DNA of 64,000 bases, from the NCBI GenBank assembly GCA_041879295.1, contig CP047152.1, forward strand, positions 2,733,501 through 2,797,500, read 5' to 3'. Positions within the stretch are counted from its first letter, which is position 1. Each line of letters begins with the position of its first letter. The notes under the pieces are model-generated. The model did no database searches. It saw only the letters and a list, made by a program, of their open reading frames with translations, and was not told where the DNA came from. Shown piece after piece: positions 8,718 through 18,420 of this stretch. The stretch comes from Pseudomonas putida (GTDB lineage: Bacteria; Pseudomonadota; Gammaproteobacteria; Pseudomonadales; Pseudomonadaceae). Both the position numbers and the translations under genes were made by a program.

Positions 8718-9257
8718 TCAGGCGGTTTGCGCCAGGCCCGGCTCACCGCAGCGCTTTAGCCAGCGGTCCACCGCTTCGGCCAGTGCTTCGATCGGTTGGG
8801 TGGCGTCCAGAGCAAGTGTCAGGGGCTCGCCACGTGGCGATTCCAGGGCAGCGAACTGGCTGTCGATGAGGCTGGCCGGCATGAAGTGTCCTGGGCGAGC
8901 CAGCACGCGTTTTTCAGCCTCGGCAGGCGACAGTTCGAGGAACACGAACACCAGCCCGGGCATGGCATCGCGCAGGGTATCGCGGTAGCGGCGCTTGAGT
9001 GCCGAGCAGGTCAGGATCGGGCGTTCCCCGGCTTGGGTGGTGGTTTGCAACTCTTTACCAAGGCGGACCAGCCAGCCGGCACGGTCACTGTCATCCAGCG
9101 GGATGCCAGCACTCATCTTGCGGATGTTTTCGGCAGGGTGGAAAGCGTCGCCTTCGATCAGGCGGCCGCCGCTTTTGGCAGCGATGGCGGCGCCGATGCA
9201 GCTTTTGCCGCAACCGGCCACGCCCATCACCACAATGGCGGACAGGGGAGAATTCAT
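8718..9257 (-). CDS. gnuK: Gluconokinase
   Basis: This 179-residue enzyme phosphorylates gluconate with ATP to give 6-phosphogluconate, the entry to the Entner-Doudoroff pathway. The P-loop GVAGCGKS is at residues 12-19, followed by the family phrase EGDAFHPAENIRKMSAGIPLDD and the Arg-rich CSALKRRYRD. Length is standard for the GntK family. It is transcribed with or just ahead of gntP. Its start follows TACTGATG with the good Shine-Dalgarno AGGAGGTA a few bases upstream. A gnuR-like palindrome at 9276-9290 lies 19 bases before the start codon, a position where repressor binding would block transcription. Confidence 0.95.
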   Translation of the reverse strand: MNSPLSAIVVMGVAGCGKSCIGAAIAAKSGGRLIEGDAFHPAENIRKMSAGIPLDDSDRAGWLVRLGKELQTTTQAGERPILTCSALKRRYRDTLRDAMPGLVFVFLELSPAEAEKRVLARPGHFMPASLIDSQFAALESPRGEPLTLALDATQPIEALAEAVDRWLKRCGEPGLAQTA

Positions 9258-9275
9258 CAGTACCTCCTGCGGGTG

Positions 9276-9290
9276 AGATAGCGCTGTCTC
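9276..9290. promoter_or_regulatory. Putative GnuR operator upstream of gnuK
   Basis: AGATAGCGCTGTCTC is an imperfect palindrome around AGCGCT; its complement GAGACAGCGCTATCT matches the gnuR site GAGACAGCGCTACCT at 14 of 15 positions. It lies just upstream of the gnuK ribosome binding site. Inferred from sequence repetition and position. Confidence 0.72.
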
Positions 9291-9403
9291 GCCATTGACG
9301 AACAGACACCTCCCCGGTGTTATTGGTCTTGTCCTTACGCAGTATGGACGCCTGGTGGCAAGCGCGTGGTGGCTGCTACCAAAGATTACATTGCCTGCAT
9401 CCT

Positions 9404-9418
9404 GAGACAGCGCTACCT
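9404..9418. promoter_or_regulatory. Putative GnuR operator upstream of gnuR (autoregulation)
   Basis: GAGACAGCGCTACCT lies 46 bases before the gnuR start codon and repeats the core of the gnuK and gntP sites in the opposite orientation. Position suggests autoregulation, common among LacI-family repressors of sugar-acid genes. Confidence 0.7.
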
Positions 9419-9463
9419 TAGTGGCCGTTCCCTATCCTTGCAAGTAGTAAAATTACAACATTC

Positions 9464-10483
9464 ATGTCCCGCACCGGCTCCCGTACTACAGGTCGTCCCA
9501 CCCTGGCTGAAGTTGCCAGGCTTTCCGGGGTTTCCCCGATTACCGCTTCGCGCGCCTTGCGTGGGGTCAGCACGGTTGCGCCTGACCTGGTGGAAAAGGT
9601 CATCGCGGCGGCGGCTAGCCTCGGCTATGTGGCCAACCCGGCGGCCCGGGCGCTGGCCTCGGCGCGCAGCCAGTCGGTGGTGGTGTTGATCCCGTCGTTG
9701 TCCAACCAACTGTTCATCGACACCCTGGAGGCCATTCACGAGGTCATGCGCCCGCGCGGGCTCGAGGTGCTGATCGGCAACTATCACTACGACCTTGCCG
9801 AAGAAGAGAACTTGATCCGCAATTATCTGGCCTATCAGCCCTGCGGCATTTTGTTGACCGGTTTCGAGCGTAGCGATGCTGCGCGGCAGATGCTGGCTGC
9901 CAGCGGCGTGCCGTGTGTGCACATGATGGAGCTCAATGGCGAGCCAGGGGCTTTGTCGGTCGGTTTCTCGCAGCATCAGGCCGGACGTGCTGCTGCACGG
10001 CACCTGATCGAACGCGGGCGCAAGCGCCTTGCATTCATTGCCGCGCAGCTGGACCCGAGGGTGATGCAGCGTGCCGAGGGATTCCGTCAGGCATTGGCAG
10101 AGGCCGGTTTGCAGGCCGCCGAGCTGGAGGTGTTGGCCCCGGAGCCATCGTCGATTGCCCTGGGCAGCGCGCTGTTCAGCCAGCTGATGCAGCAGGCGCC
10201 GGATGTCGACGGCATTTTCTTCTGTAACGACGACCTGGCCCAAGGCGCGGTGCTGCAGGCCTTGCGTCAAGGGGTGGAGGTGCCACGTCAGGTGGCGATG
10301 GTCGGTTTCAACGATTTGCCGGCATCGGCGCATATGGTGCCGCGGCTGACCTCGATTCGCACACCACGGGCTGCGGTGGGGCGGGGCGCAGCGCAAGCGC
10401 TGCTGGCGTTGCTGGATGGCAAGCGGGTGACGAACGCGCAGCAGGATCTGGGCTTTGAGCTGATGGTGCGCGAGAGCTCCTGA
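9464..10483 (+). CDS. gnuR: LacI-family repressor of gluconate genes
   Basis: This 339-residue protein has an N-terminal LacI helix-turn-helix (about residues 12-60: RPTLAEVARLSGVSPITASR, then the hinge region YVANPAARALASARS). A periplasmic-binding-protein-like effector domain follows. It is divergent from gnuK-gntP, the arrangement known for GntR/GnuR in pseudomonads, where gluconate or 6-phosphogluconate relieves repression. Three copies of the AGACAGCGCTA palindrome at the gntP, gnuK and gnuR promoters support the assignment. An alternative reading as a repressor of some other carbohydrate locus is unlikely given the neighbours. Confidence 0.92.
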   Translation: MSRTGSRTTGRPTLAEVARLSGVSPITASRALRGVSTVAPDLVEKVIAAAASLGYVANPAARALASARSQSVVVLIPSLSNQLFIDTLEAIHEVMRPRGLEVLIGNYHYDLAEEENLIRNYLAYQPCGILLTGFERSDAARQMLAASGVPCVHMMELNGEPGALSVGFSQHQAGRAAARHLIERGRKRLAFIAAQLDPRVMQRAEGFRQALAEAGLQAAELEVLAPEPSSIALGSALFSQLMQQAPDVDGIFFCNDDLAQGAVLQALRQGVEVPRQVAMVGFNDLPASAHMVPRLTSIRTPRAAVGRGAAQALLALLDGKRVTNAQQDLGFELMVRESS

Positions 10484-10572
10484 GAGCGACCGTCAAGGCG
10501 TCGGCGCGTCCTCAAGACAGGCGCTGTAGATTTAGATTCTCTGTTGGCGGTCAAGCTTTTCTGAGGTGTTTC

Positions 10573-11768
10573 ATGCCCGTTTGTGTCAGGGTGGCAAGGT
10601 GCCTGCCTTGGTTTTTACGGTGATGCGTAGATCCAGCGCCGCCCGCGCGGCGCATCGCGAGCAAGCTCGCTCCTACATTTGTTTCGGGCCAATTATTCCT
10701 GGGGCAGACGCGCACTTCCCCTTGGCGCTCACCTCGGTATCGTGGGGACAAACAGGGCGGTCGCGCGCGCAGGCACAGTTTGTGTCAGGGCGGCAAGGTG
10801 CCTGCCTTGGTTTTTACGGTGATGCGTAGATCCAGCGCCGCCCGCGCGGCGCATCGCGAGCAAGCTCGCTCCTACATTTGTTTCAGGCCAATTATTCCTG
10901 GGGCAGACGCGCACGTCCCCTTGGCGCTCACCTCGATATCGTGGGGACAAACAGGGCGGTCGCGCGCGCAGGCACAGTTTGTGTCAGGGCGGCAAGGTGC
11001 CTGCCTTGGTTTTTACGGTGATGCGTAGATCCAGCGCCGCCCGCGCGGCGCATCGCGAGCAAGCTCGCTCCTACATTTGTTTCGGGCCAATTATTCCTGG
11101 GGCAGACGCGCACGTCCCCTTGGCGCTCACCTCGATATCGTGGGGACACCAGGGCGGTCGCGCGCGCAGGCACAGTTTGTGTCAGGGCGGCAAGGTGCCT
11201 GCCTTGGTTTTTACGGTGATGCGTAGATCCAGCGCCGCCCGCGCGGCGCATCGCGAGCAAGCTCGCTCCTACATTTGTTTCGGGCCAGTTATTCCTGGGG
11301 CAGACGCGCACGTCCCCTTGGCGCTCACCTCGATATCGCGGGGAACAAACAGGGCGGTCGCGTGCGCAGGCACAGTTTGTGTCAGGGCGGCAAGGTGCCT
11401 GCCTTGGTTTTTACGGTGATGCGTAGATCCAGCGCCGCCCGCGCGGCGCATCGCGAGCAAGCTCGCTCCTACATTTGTTTCGGGCCAATTATTCCTGGGG
11501 CAGACGCGCACGTCCCCTTGGCGCTCACCTCGATATCGTGGGGACAAACAGGACGGTCGCGCGCGCAGGCACAGTTTGTGTCAGGGTGGCAAGGTGCCTG
11601 CCTTGGATGCGTAGATCCAGCGCCGCCCGCGCGGCGCATCGCGAGCAAGCTCGCTCCTACATTTGTTTCGGGCCAATTATTCCTGGGGCAGACGCGCACG
11701 TCCCCTTGGCGCTCACCTCGATATCGCGGGGAACAAACAGGGCGGTCGCGCGCGCAGGCACAGGCGAT
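10573..11768. repeat. Tandem array of six ~199-bp direct repeats, each with a REP-like hairpin
   Basis: The marker TGCCTGCCTTGG recurs with spacings of 199, 199, 198, 200 and 199 bases (first at about 10600, last at about 11595). Each unit contains the REP-like core ATCGCGAGCAAGCTCGCTCC, with its inverted repeat GCGAGCAAGCTCGC, a TTATTCCTGGGGCAGACGC segment, CTCACCTCGATATCG and a GTCGCGCGCGCAGGCACAG segment. Units are nearly identical. The first is slightly diverged (CACTTCCCC for CACGTCCCC), and the last lacks 11 bases after CCTTGG. Open frames through the array in several phases are repeat artefacts; their translations are the same peptide reiterated, without start signals. The array fills almost the whole gap between gnuR and the chemoreceptor gene. 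Confidence 0.93.
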
Positions 11769-11769
11769 A

Positions 11770-11829
11770 CTGGCCCGAAACAAATGTAGGAGCGAGCTTG
11801 CTCGCGATGCGCCGCGCGGGCGGCGCTGG
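11770..11829 (-). repeat. Inverted REP-like element closing the tandem array
   Basis: This stretch is the reverse complement of the REP segment of the array, from the GGCCCGAAACAAATG end through GAGCGAGCTTGCTCGC to the GCGCGGGCGGCGCTGG end. It sits directly after the last direct repeat, so the array ends with two REP cores head to head, like a BIME. It lies about 80 bases before the chemoreceptor start codon. Confidence 0.88.
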
Positions 11830-11908
11830 CTCTCTGAGGCGCCACAAATGCCACGACTTGCCAACGGCGTTCTATGCTCAAGAAACCGCGCATAGGGAGC
11901 CCCGCGTC

Positions 11909-13228
11909 ATGTTCGATTTCCATCGCAAGTCTGATTTGGCAGAAATCCAGCGCAGCCGCCAGGCGCTGGCCGATGCGCAAGCCAAACTGGCTGCTATCAG
12001 CCGTTCCATGGCGATGATCGAGTTCGCCCCTGACGGTACTATTCTCGACGCTAACGAGCGCTTCTGCCAGGCCATGGGCTACAGCGCCGAGGAGCTGCGA
12101 GGTAAGCACCACCGGCTGTTCTGTGAGCCGGACTATGCAAAAAGCGCCGAATACCAGCAACTGTGGCGCGAGTTGGGGCAGGGCAAGGCAATCAGCGGTA
12201 CGTTCGAGCGCATCGACAAGGCGGGGCGCGAAGTCTGGCTGGAAGCCAGCTACATGCCAGTGCTGGACGAGCAACGGCAAGTCACCAGCGTAATCAAGGT
12301 GGCATCTGACATCACCCAGCGGGTGGTGCTGGAGCACGAGAGCGAAAGCCTGCTAAAGGCCATCAGCCGCTCCATGGCGGTGATCGAGTTCACCCCACAA
12401 GGCCGGGTGATCAAGGCCAACCAGAATTTTCTCGACACCATGGGCTACCGCCTCGATGAAGTGGTTGGCCACCACCACGGGCTGTTCTGCCTGGCGCAAG
12501 AACGCGAATCGGCCCAGTACCGCGAGTTCTGGGCTTCTCTGAACCGTGGCGAGTACCATTCACATCGCTTCGAACGCGTCAACAAGCAAGGCCAGACCGT
12601 CTTCCTGGAGGCCTCCTACAACCCGATCTTCGACAGCAAGGGCCGCCTGTGCAAAGTGGTCAAGTTTGCCAGCGACATCACCCAGCAGGTCTGCACCCAG
12701 CAAAGCGCCGCCCATGCCGCTCATGCCAGTTCGGTGCAGACCGATGCCTGCGCGCGCAAAGGTACCGAGGTGGTGCAACAGGCGGTGCAGGTAATCGAGC
12801 AGATTTCCCAAGAGCTTAACGACGCAGCGCGCAGCATCGATGCGGTGAATAAGCAGTCGGATGTGATCGGGCAGATTGTGCTGACCATCCGTGGCATTGC
12901 CGACCAGACCAACCTGTTGGCCCTTAACGCAGCCATCGAGGCTGCACGTGCCGGCGAGCACGGGCGCGGCTTTGCCGTGGTGGCCGATGAGGTGCGCAAC
13001 CTGGCCGCGCGAACCAGCAAGGCCACCCTGGAAATTGTCGATGTGGTGCGGCAGAACCACGACCTGTCGCTATTGGCAGTGGCCAGCATGCAATCGAGCC
13101 TCAACCGCACCGGTCACGGCGTGGCGTTGGCCAATGAGGCGGGCACGGTGATCATGGAAATCCAGCAAGGCTCACGGCACGTCGTGGATGCCATCAGCCA
13201 GATCAGCTCGACGCTGCAATTGCATTGA
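11909..13228 (+). CDS. Soluble PAS-PAS chemoreceptor, BdlA-like
   Basis: This 439-residue protein has no membrane segment. Two tandem PAS domains (about 30-140 and 150-262) repeat the same landmarks: [11 protein letters not shown] and [11 protein letters not shown] at the start, [16 protein letters not shown] and [16 protein letters not shown] in the middle, and SDITQ at the end. A chemoreceptor signalling domain follows, with the hairpin tip [20 protein letters not shown]. The C-terminus is short and lacks a CheR-tether pentapeptide. The arrangement matches the Pseudomonas biofilm-dispersion regulator BdlA and energy-taxis receptors. The true start is the ATG at 11909; a longer frame from 11663 runs through the repeat array. 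Its end overlaps the convergent hybrid kinase gene by 26 bases. Whether the PAS domains bind heme or flavin is not visible. Confidence 0.9.
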   Translation: MFDFHRKSDLAEIQRSRQALADAQAKLAAISRSMAMIEFAPDGTILDANERFCQAMGYSAEELRGKHHRLFCEPDYAKSAEYQQLWRELGQGKAISGTFERIDKAGREVWLEASYMPVLDEQRQVTSVIKVASDITQRVVLEHESESLLKAISRSMAVIEFTPQGRVIKANQNFLDTMGYRLDEVVGHHHGLFCLAQERESAQYREFWASLNRGEYHSHRFERVNKQGQTVFLEASYNPIFDSKGRLCKVVKFASDITQQVCTQQSAAHAAHASSVQTDACARKGTEVVQQAVQVIEQISQELNDAARSIDAVNKQSDVIGQIVLTIRGIADQTNLLALNAAIEAARAGEHGRGFAVVADEVRNLAARTSKATLEIVDVVRQNHDLSLLAVASMQSSLNRTGHGVALANEAGTVIMEIQQGSRHVVDAISQISSTLQLH

Positions 13229-16200
13229 GCGCCTCGCGCATCTCGTCAAGCAGTGCCTGCAGGCTGACTTGCAGTTGCGCGCGTTGTTTGGCGGTCGGCA
13301 GCCCTAGTGCGTGTGCGTGTTCGATAGCTTCACAGTCTTTGACCACGGTGCGCACCCTGATCATTTTGGCGCCACCCTTGATGCGGTGGGCCAAGGCACG
13401 CACTGCGTCATCAGGGGCGTCTGTTGCCAAGGCGCGCAGGGCGGCCAGGTCTTCACCGACACTGATCGACAACTGCTCCAGCAAATGCCGCGTCAACTGT
13501 TCGTCGTCCTGGGTCAGGTGGCGCAATTCGGCCAGGTCGAACCCACTATGGCAGGGGGCCGGCGACGGCTGCTGAGGGTGCACCAGGGGCAGATGGGTCT
13601 TGAGTGTGCGCAAGCCAATCGGCTTGAACAGGCATTCGTCCATGCCGCTGGCCAGGCAGCGAGTACGCTCCTCGGCCTGGGCGTTGGCGGTTACCCCAAG
13701 AATACGGCCTGCCGGCAGGCCGCGCTCGACCTCCAGGCTGCGAATGCGCCGGGTGAGTTCATGCCCGTCCATGACCGGCATGCTGCAATCGGTAATCACC
13801 AGGTCGAAACTCGCGTCCTGCCAGCGTGCGAGGGCGATTTCGCCATTTTCCGCCAGTGTCACGTGGTGCCCCAGGGTTTGCAGTTGCCGTTCCAGCAATA
13901 GCAGGTTGGCCGGGTAGTCGTCGACCACCAGGATATTGAGCGGGCCGCTGCTGCTTTCAGGCGCCGTGAGTTGCTCTTGCGCTTGTGCCGGTGCTGCGCA
14001 GACGGGCAACTGCAGGTTGACTTGCACCCGGGTGCCAACGCCCTCGACGCTCTGAAGGCTCAAGGAGCCGCCCATCAGTTCGGCCAGGGTACGGCTGATG
14101 ACCAACCCCAAGCCAGCCCCTTGACGTGCCCTGGGCCCATCGACCTGAACGAAGGCATTGAACAGCCTGGCCTGGTCGGCGGGACTGATGCCGATGCCGG
14201 TGTCGCGCACATTCAGCTCGATTGCCAGATTGCCGTGGCCGGCAACTTTGGGTAGCAGCAGACATGCCTGGACTTCACCACGGTCGGTGAACTTGATGGC
14301 GTTGCTGATCAGGTTGGACAGAATTTGTTTGAGTCGCAGTGGGTCAGCCAGCACCCATACCGGTTCTGCCGGCAGCTCGCCCTGCAGATGCAACCCTTTG
14401 GCCCGGGCATTGCCTTCGAACACCCGCAGCGTGGCGCGCACCAGCTCGACCAGATTGGTAGGCACCGGCTGCAGGCTGATGTGCCCGGATTCGATGCGAG
14501 AAATATCGAGAATATCGCCAATCAGCTCAAGCAGGCCAATGGCCGAATCATGGGCGGTCTGCAAGGTCTGGGAGTCGCTGCGGCCGCTGCGGCTATCTTC
14601 CAGGGCCAGTTCCAGCAGACCGATCACGGCATTCATCGGGGTACGGATTTCATGGCTCATGGTGGCCAGGAAGGTGCTTTTGGTCTGGCTGGCCTGTTCA
14701 GCGTCGTCCTTGGCCTGGCGTAACTGCTCCAGCAGCCCGCGGCTCAGCGCAAGCTGTGCCTGCAGCGCGTGCTGTGCCTCGGTTCGCTGGTTGATCAGCT
14801 TGCGCAGGTAGCTGTTCCAGAACACCACCCCGGCCAGCAGCAGGGCCGACAGTACGAGCACCTGCAAGGCCAGGGTGCGGTAGTCGCGCCATGGGCTGTC
14901 GCTCACCAGTGTGCTGGTACGCCAGCGGTTGATCAGTTGGTCGAGTTCTTCAGGCGGAATGCTTAGCAGCGCCTTGTCGAGAATGGCCTGCAACTGGGGC
15001 TGGTCGGCGGCTACGGCAAAAGCGGCAATGGCCGGGGCATCGTCGAGCACGCCGGCGATGCGCAAACGTTCCTTGAACACATGGCTGATGTAATAGGTAG
15101 CATTGATATGGCTGCTCAGGGCCACGTCGGCAACACCGTTGGCCACGGCCTCCATCTGGGCGAGGGGGTTGTCAACTTCGACCAGCTCGGCCTGTGGGTA
15201 TCGCTGTTGCAAAACGGCCTCCTGGGGGGAACCGCGCACCAAGGCGATGCGCTTGCCATCCAGGTTCTTGGCCTGTGCAGATGATTCGCCGTCGTCACGG
15301 GTGACGAGCACGCGCGGGCTGACCAGGTAGGGGCGGGTGTAGCGCAGTTGCTTCAAGCGGTCGGCGCCATAGCCCAGCGCGCCGATCATCTGTGCCTCGC
15401 CGTGGACCAGGCGGTCGATCATGACCTGCGATGAAGCACTCTCGACCGGTTTGAACTGCAGCCCCGTGCGCAATGAGATCTGCTTGAGCAGGTCCAGGGT
15501 GATACCGCTAGGGCGGTGCTGAGCATCATTGAACGTCAAAGGTGCCAGCGAGGTATTGACCAGTACGCTGATCGTGGGGTGGGCGGTGATCCAGGATTCT
15601 TCTTCTTCGCTCAAGGCAGTGAGGTGGCGCTGCAGCAGCAGGCTGGTGTTACCACTGCTCCAACGGCGCAGAATGTTCAAACGTTCACTTTCGCTTATAC
15701 GTGACAGCGCCTTGTCCACCAGCCGATGCAAGCGCGGGTTGTCGCTGGCGATGGCGAAGGCAAAAGCTTCTGGGGCCAGTTGGGAGAAATGGTCGATTTT
15801 CAACGTGCCCTGAAAACTTTTGCCGATCATGTAGTCGGTGCTGATGGCATCGCCCAGATAGGCGTCTGCCTCGCCCAGCACGACGGCAGCGAGCCCGGCC
15901 AGGGTCGAGCGGTACAGGCTCAGTTGCGCCTTGGGGTACTGGGCGCGAACGCTGGCGGCCGGCAGGTAATGATCGACCATCGCCAGGCGCAGGCCGGCAA
16001 GGTTGGGCGTGCTTTTCAAGCTGCGCCCCTCGAGGGTGACGATCACTGGCAGGTCGTCGGCATAGGGGGTGCTCAGGCTAAGTTGGGCGTCCGCCGCTTC
16101 GAAAGCGTTGGAGCTACCCAGCAAGTCGATACGGCCATCACGCAGGGCAGTGATGGCCTCGTGACGGCTGTCAAAACGGCGTACTTCAATGGGTATGTCA

Positions 16201-16475
16201 AGCTGTTCGCCGATGATGCCGGCGTAGTCTGCACTCAACCCCTCATAGTCATGCTGACTCACGTTGATTTCGAACGGGGGGTAGTCGGGGCGCGCACTGC
16301 CCAGTACCAGGCGTTGGTGTTGTTTCAGCCAGTTGCGATCCTCGCCGGATAACGCCAGCGGGGCAGCGGCACTGATTGAGCGTGCCAGCAGATGGCGTGG
16401 TTCGCTGCTGGCCTGCAGCACCATGGAGTTGGCCAGACCTAGAGCCAGAAGGACGCTCGCCAGCAGCTGTTTCAT
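13203..16475 (-). CDS. BvgS/EvgS-like hybrid sensor kinase with two Venus-flytrap domains
   Basis: This 1090-residue protein has, in order: a signal/anchor sequence (1-22); two tandem periplasmic amino-acid-binding-type domains (about 50-275 and 295-522); a membrane helix at 536-557; a coiled linker; a phosphoacceptor helix with His608 in [14 protein letters not shown]; an ATPase domain; a receiver domain beginning [16 protein letters not shown], with its Asp in [13 protein letters not shown]; and a C-terminal Hpt domain with its His in [11 protein letters not shown]. This is a full unorthodox phosphorelay kinase of the BvgS/EvgS class, lacking a cytoplasmic PAS domain. It follows its LuxR-type regulator by 13 bases. 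The ligand is unknown; the domains resemble polar amino-acid receptors. Its last bases overlap the convergent chemoreceptor gene. Confidence 0.92.
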   Translation of the reverse strand: MKQLLASVLLALGLANSMVLQASSEPRHLLARSISAAAPLALSGEDRNWLKQHQRLVLGSARPDYPPFEINVSQHDYEGLSADYAGIIGEQLDIPIEVRRFDSRHEAITALRDGRIDLLGSSNAFEAADAQLSLSTPYADDLPVIVTLEGRSLKSTPNLAGLRLAMVDHYLPAASVRAQYPKAQLSLYRSTLAGLAAVVLGEADAYLGDAISTDYMIGKSFQGTLKIDHFSQLAPEAFAFAIASDNPRLHRLVDKALSRISESERLNILRRWSSGNTSLLLQRHLTALSEEEESWITAHPTISVLVNTSLAPLTFNDAQHRPSGITLDLLKQISLRTGLQFKPVESASSQVMIDRLVHGEAQMIGALGYGADRLKQLRYTRPYLVSPRVLVTRDDGESSAQAKNLDGKRIALVRGSPQEAVLQQRYPQAELVEVDNPLAQMEAVANGVADVALSSHINATYYISHVFKERLRIAGVLDDAPAIAAFAVAADQPQLQAILDKALLSIPPEELDQLINRWRTSTLVSDSPWRDYRTLALQVLVLSALLLAGVVFWNSYLRKLINQRTEAQHALQAQLALSRGLLEQLRQAKDDAEQASQTKSTFLATMSHEIRTPMNAVIGLLELALEDSRSGRSDSQTLQTAHDSAIGLLELIGDILDISRIESGHISLQPVPTNLVELVRATLRVFEGNARAKGLHLQGELPAEPVWVLADPLRLKQILSNLISNAIKFTDRGEVQACLLLPKVAGHGNLAIELNVRDTGIGISPADQARLFNAFVQVDGPRARQGAGLGLVISRTLAELMGGSLSLQSVEGVGTRVQVNLQLPVCAAPAQAQEQLTAPESSSGPLNILVVDDYPANLLLLERQLQTLGHHVTLAENGEIALARWQDASFDLVITDCSMPVMDGHELTRRIRSLEVERGLPAGRILGVTANAQAEERTRCLASGMDECLFKPIGLRTLKTHLPLVHPQQPSPAPCHSGFDLAELRHLTQDDEQLTRHLLEQLSISVGEDLAALRALATDAPDDAVRALAHRIKGGAKMIRVRTVVKDCEAIEHAHALGLPTAKQRAQLQVSLQALLDEMREALNAIAASS

Positions 16476-16488
16476 GGCAGCCGAGCGC

Positions 16489-17103
16489 TCAATAGACGTT
16501 GTTGCGCTTGGCCAGGTCGACCATTTCCACCAGCGACTCGGTCTTGAGCTTTTCCATGATACGGCCCCGATAGGTGCTGATTGTCTTCGCGCTGAGGTTC
16601 ATGCAAGTGCCGATGTTCTTGTTGTTCTCGCCGCGCGCGAGGCGCCGCAGCACTTCCATTTCCCGGTTGGAGAGACTGGCCAGGCGCACTGGCTCGCTCT
16701 CCAGCGAGTTGCTGTTGACCGACATCTGCGGAAAGGTCGAATAACCCTTGGTCAGGGCCTTGAGGGCGAACAGCAGAGCCTCGTGGTCCTCTTCCTTGGT
16801 GACGAAGGCGCCTATCCCGGCATCCAGGCAGCGGCGTACATACAGGTCAGTGGCCTGGCCGGTCAGCACCATGATCTTCGGTACCGGCTCCAGGCTCTGC
16901 AATCGCTTGATGACTTCCATACCGTCCAGGCCAGGCAGGCCGATGTCGAGGATGACCACGTCCGGGCGCAGTTCGCGGGCTACCTGAGCCACTTCACTGC
17001 CATTGCCGACCTCGCCGACGACATGGAAGCGCTCGCGCTCGAGCAGTAGGCGCAAGGACAGCCGGACAATAGGGTGGTCGTCGACGATCAGCACGGTTGT
17101 CAT
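16489..17103 (-). CDS. LuxR/NarL-type response regulator, partner of the hybrid kinase
   Basis: This 204-residue regulator has a receiver domain starting MTTVLIVDDHP, with phosphoacceptor Asp53 in VILDIGLPGLDG and the conserved Lys in FVTKEE. A LuxR-type helix-turn-helix follows (LSNREMEVLRRLARGENNKN to TISTYRGRIMEKL). It resembles BvgA/EvgA in length and layout. The start at 17103 has a good AGGAG site seven bases upstream; the frame extends 14 codons further without a better site. It is first in a two-gene operon with the hybrid kinase, as in bvgAS and evgAS. DNA targets are not evident. Confidence 0.93.
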   Translation of the reverse strand: MTTVLIVDDHPIVRLSLRLLLERERFHVVGEVGNGSEVAQVARELRPDVVILDIGLPGLDGMEVIKRLQSLEPVPKIMVLTGQATDLYVRRCLDAGIGAFVTKEEDHEALLFALKALTKGYSTFPQMSVNSNSLESEPVRLASLSNREMEVLRRLARGENNKNIGTCMNLSAKTISTYRGRIMEKLKTESLVEMVDLAKRNNVY

Positions 17104-17324
17104 GAGGAAAACTCCTGTAGGGATGTGGTCCGCTTCCTGGAACACTCAGGAATACGTCTGCAAGTGGGGTTATCGGAAGCGCTGCACGATACGACCATTC
17201 CCGAAGTTTGGTAATGCCGAGTATAGAAGTGTTGAAATCCTCAGTGCTTATTGTTGAAAAATCCTACAAGAAACAGGAAAGACATCACCCTGAAACAGCG
17301 GTGATGCCGATTCTTTGCAGTTGC

Positions 17325-17573
17325 TCAGGCGCAGGCTGCGTGCGGTTTGTGTATACGCAGTGTGGAGGCAGGGTTGTTGGCCAATGCCTGCCCGACCCGC
17401 GTCGGGCGGGCTACCAACTGCCCGGTACAATTCGGGCAGCGGCCTTGGAAGCGGGTTTCGGCACAGGCACGGCAGAACGTGCATTCGAAGGAGCAGATCA
17501 GAGCGTCGGGGCTGTCACCCGGCAGGTCGGCATCACAACACTCGCAGTTGGGGCGTAACTCCAGCATGGGCAT
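17325..17573 (-). CDS. DUF1272 cysteine-rich small protein
   Basis: This 82-residue protein starts MPMLELRPNCECCDADLPGD and has the DUF1272 pattern of paired cysteines: CECC near residue 10, then CSFECTFCRAC in the middle and CPNC near residue 46. These probably form a zinc-ribbon-like fold. Length fits the family (about 75-85). Function is unknown for the family. It lies 60 bases downstream of cobM on the same strand, which may be coincidental, though a cobalt or zinc connection is possible. Confidence 0.82.
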   Translation of the reverse strand: MPMLELRPNCECCDADLPGDSPDALICSFECTFCRACAETRFQGRCPNCTGQLVARPTRVGQALANNPASTLRIHKPHAACA

Positions 17574-17633
17574 GACTCCTGTTCGCAGGCGGAAACCCGG
17601 AGTCTGCTACGCCCGAGGCAAGGCTGGCAATGT

Positions 17634-18386
17634 TCAGTCGCCAGGGCGGTACAGGTGGGCATGCCCGGCACGGTACAAGGCCGATTCGGCGAACGGCGTA
17701 TCCCCCAGTACATGACCTACCAGGATCAGCGCCGTGCGCCGGAAATCCTTGGCCGCTACGCGTTCGACAATGTCACCGAGGTTGCCGCGCACCCAATCCT
17801 GGTCTGGCCAGGTGGCCCGATGCACCACCGCAACCGGGCAGTGCGCGCCATAGTGCGGCACCAACTCATCGACAATGCGCGACAGGTGCTTGACCCCCAG
17901 ATGAATTGCCAGGGTGCTGCCATGGCGCGCCAGGTCGCCCAATTGCTCACCAGGTGGCATTGGCGAACTGTCGCCATAACGGGTGAGGATCACCGTCTGC
18001 GCCACTTCAGGCAAGGTCAGCTCGCAGCCGAGCAGGGCGGCGCTCGCTGCCGTGGCGGTAACGCCGGGGATGACCTGGTAATCGATGCCTAGCGTCTGCA
18101 GGTGGCGGATCTGCTCACCGATGGCGCCGTACAGGCTGGGGTCGCCGCTATGCACCCGGGCCACATCCTGACCTTGTTCGTGCGCGCTGCGCATGGCAGC
18201 GATGATCTGTTCCAGATGCAGTTCGGCGCTGTTGATCACGGTTTCGGCCTGGTGGCCTTCGAGCACGGCGGCGGGCACCAGTGAACCGGCATAAATGATC
18301 ACTGGGCACTGACGAATCAGCCGTTGGCCCTTGACCGTGATCAGCTCCGGGTCGCCGGGGCCGGCACCGATAAAGTAGATGGTCAT
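17634..18386 (-). CDS. cobM: Precorrin-4 C11-methyltransferase
   Basis: This 250-residue enzyme transfers a methyl group from S-adenosylmethionine to C-11 of precorrin-4 in aerobic cobalamin synthesis. Visible family features are the N-terminal MTIYFIGAGPGDPELITVKG, HSGDPSLYGAIGEQ and VIPGVTATAASAALL. The start at 18386 follows the weak site AGGACTT. A frame extension to 18401 would need a TTG start and is not favoured. It is the last clear gene of the cbtB-cbtA-cobE-cobM unit under the cobalamin riboswitch at about 19.8-20.0 kb. Confidence 0.94.
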   Translation of the reverse strand: MTIYFIGAGPGDPELITVKGQRLIRQCPVIIYAGSLVPAAVLEGHQAETVINSAELHLEQIIAAMRSAHEQGQDVARVHSGDPSLYGAIGEQIRHLQTLGIDYQVIPGVTATAASAALLGCELTLPEVAQTVILTRYGDSSPMPPGEQLGDLARHGSTLAIHLGVKHLSRIVDELVPHYGAHCPVAVVHRATWPDQDWVRGNLGDIVERVAAKDFRRTALILVGHVLGDTPFAESALYRAGHAHLYRPGD

Positions 18387-18420
18387 GCTAAGTCCTGGCA
18401 AGAAAGAGGGTACGAAACGT

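Noticed and set aside
10573..11768. CRISPR-like array
   Set aside because: Units are ~199 bases and nearly identical throughout; there are no short repeats separated by unique spacers, and no cas gene is near.
10566..11895. Several overlapping open frames, on both strands, across the repeat array
   Set aside because: Their translations repeat the same peptide once per 199-base unit, exist in both directions, and have no ribosome sites; they arise from the repeat lacking stops.
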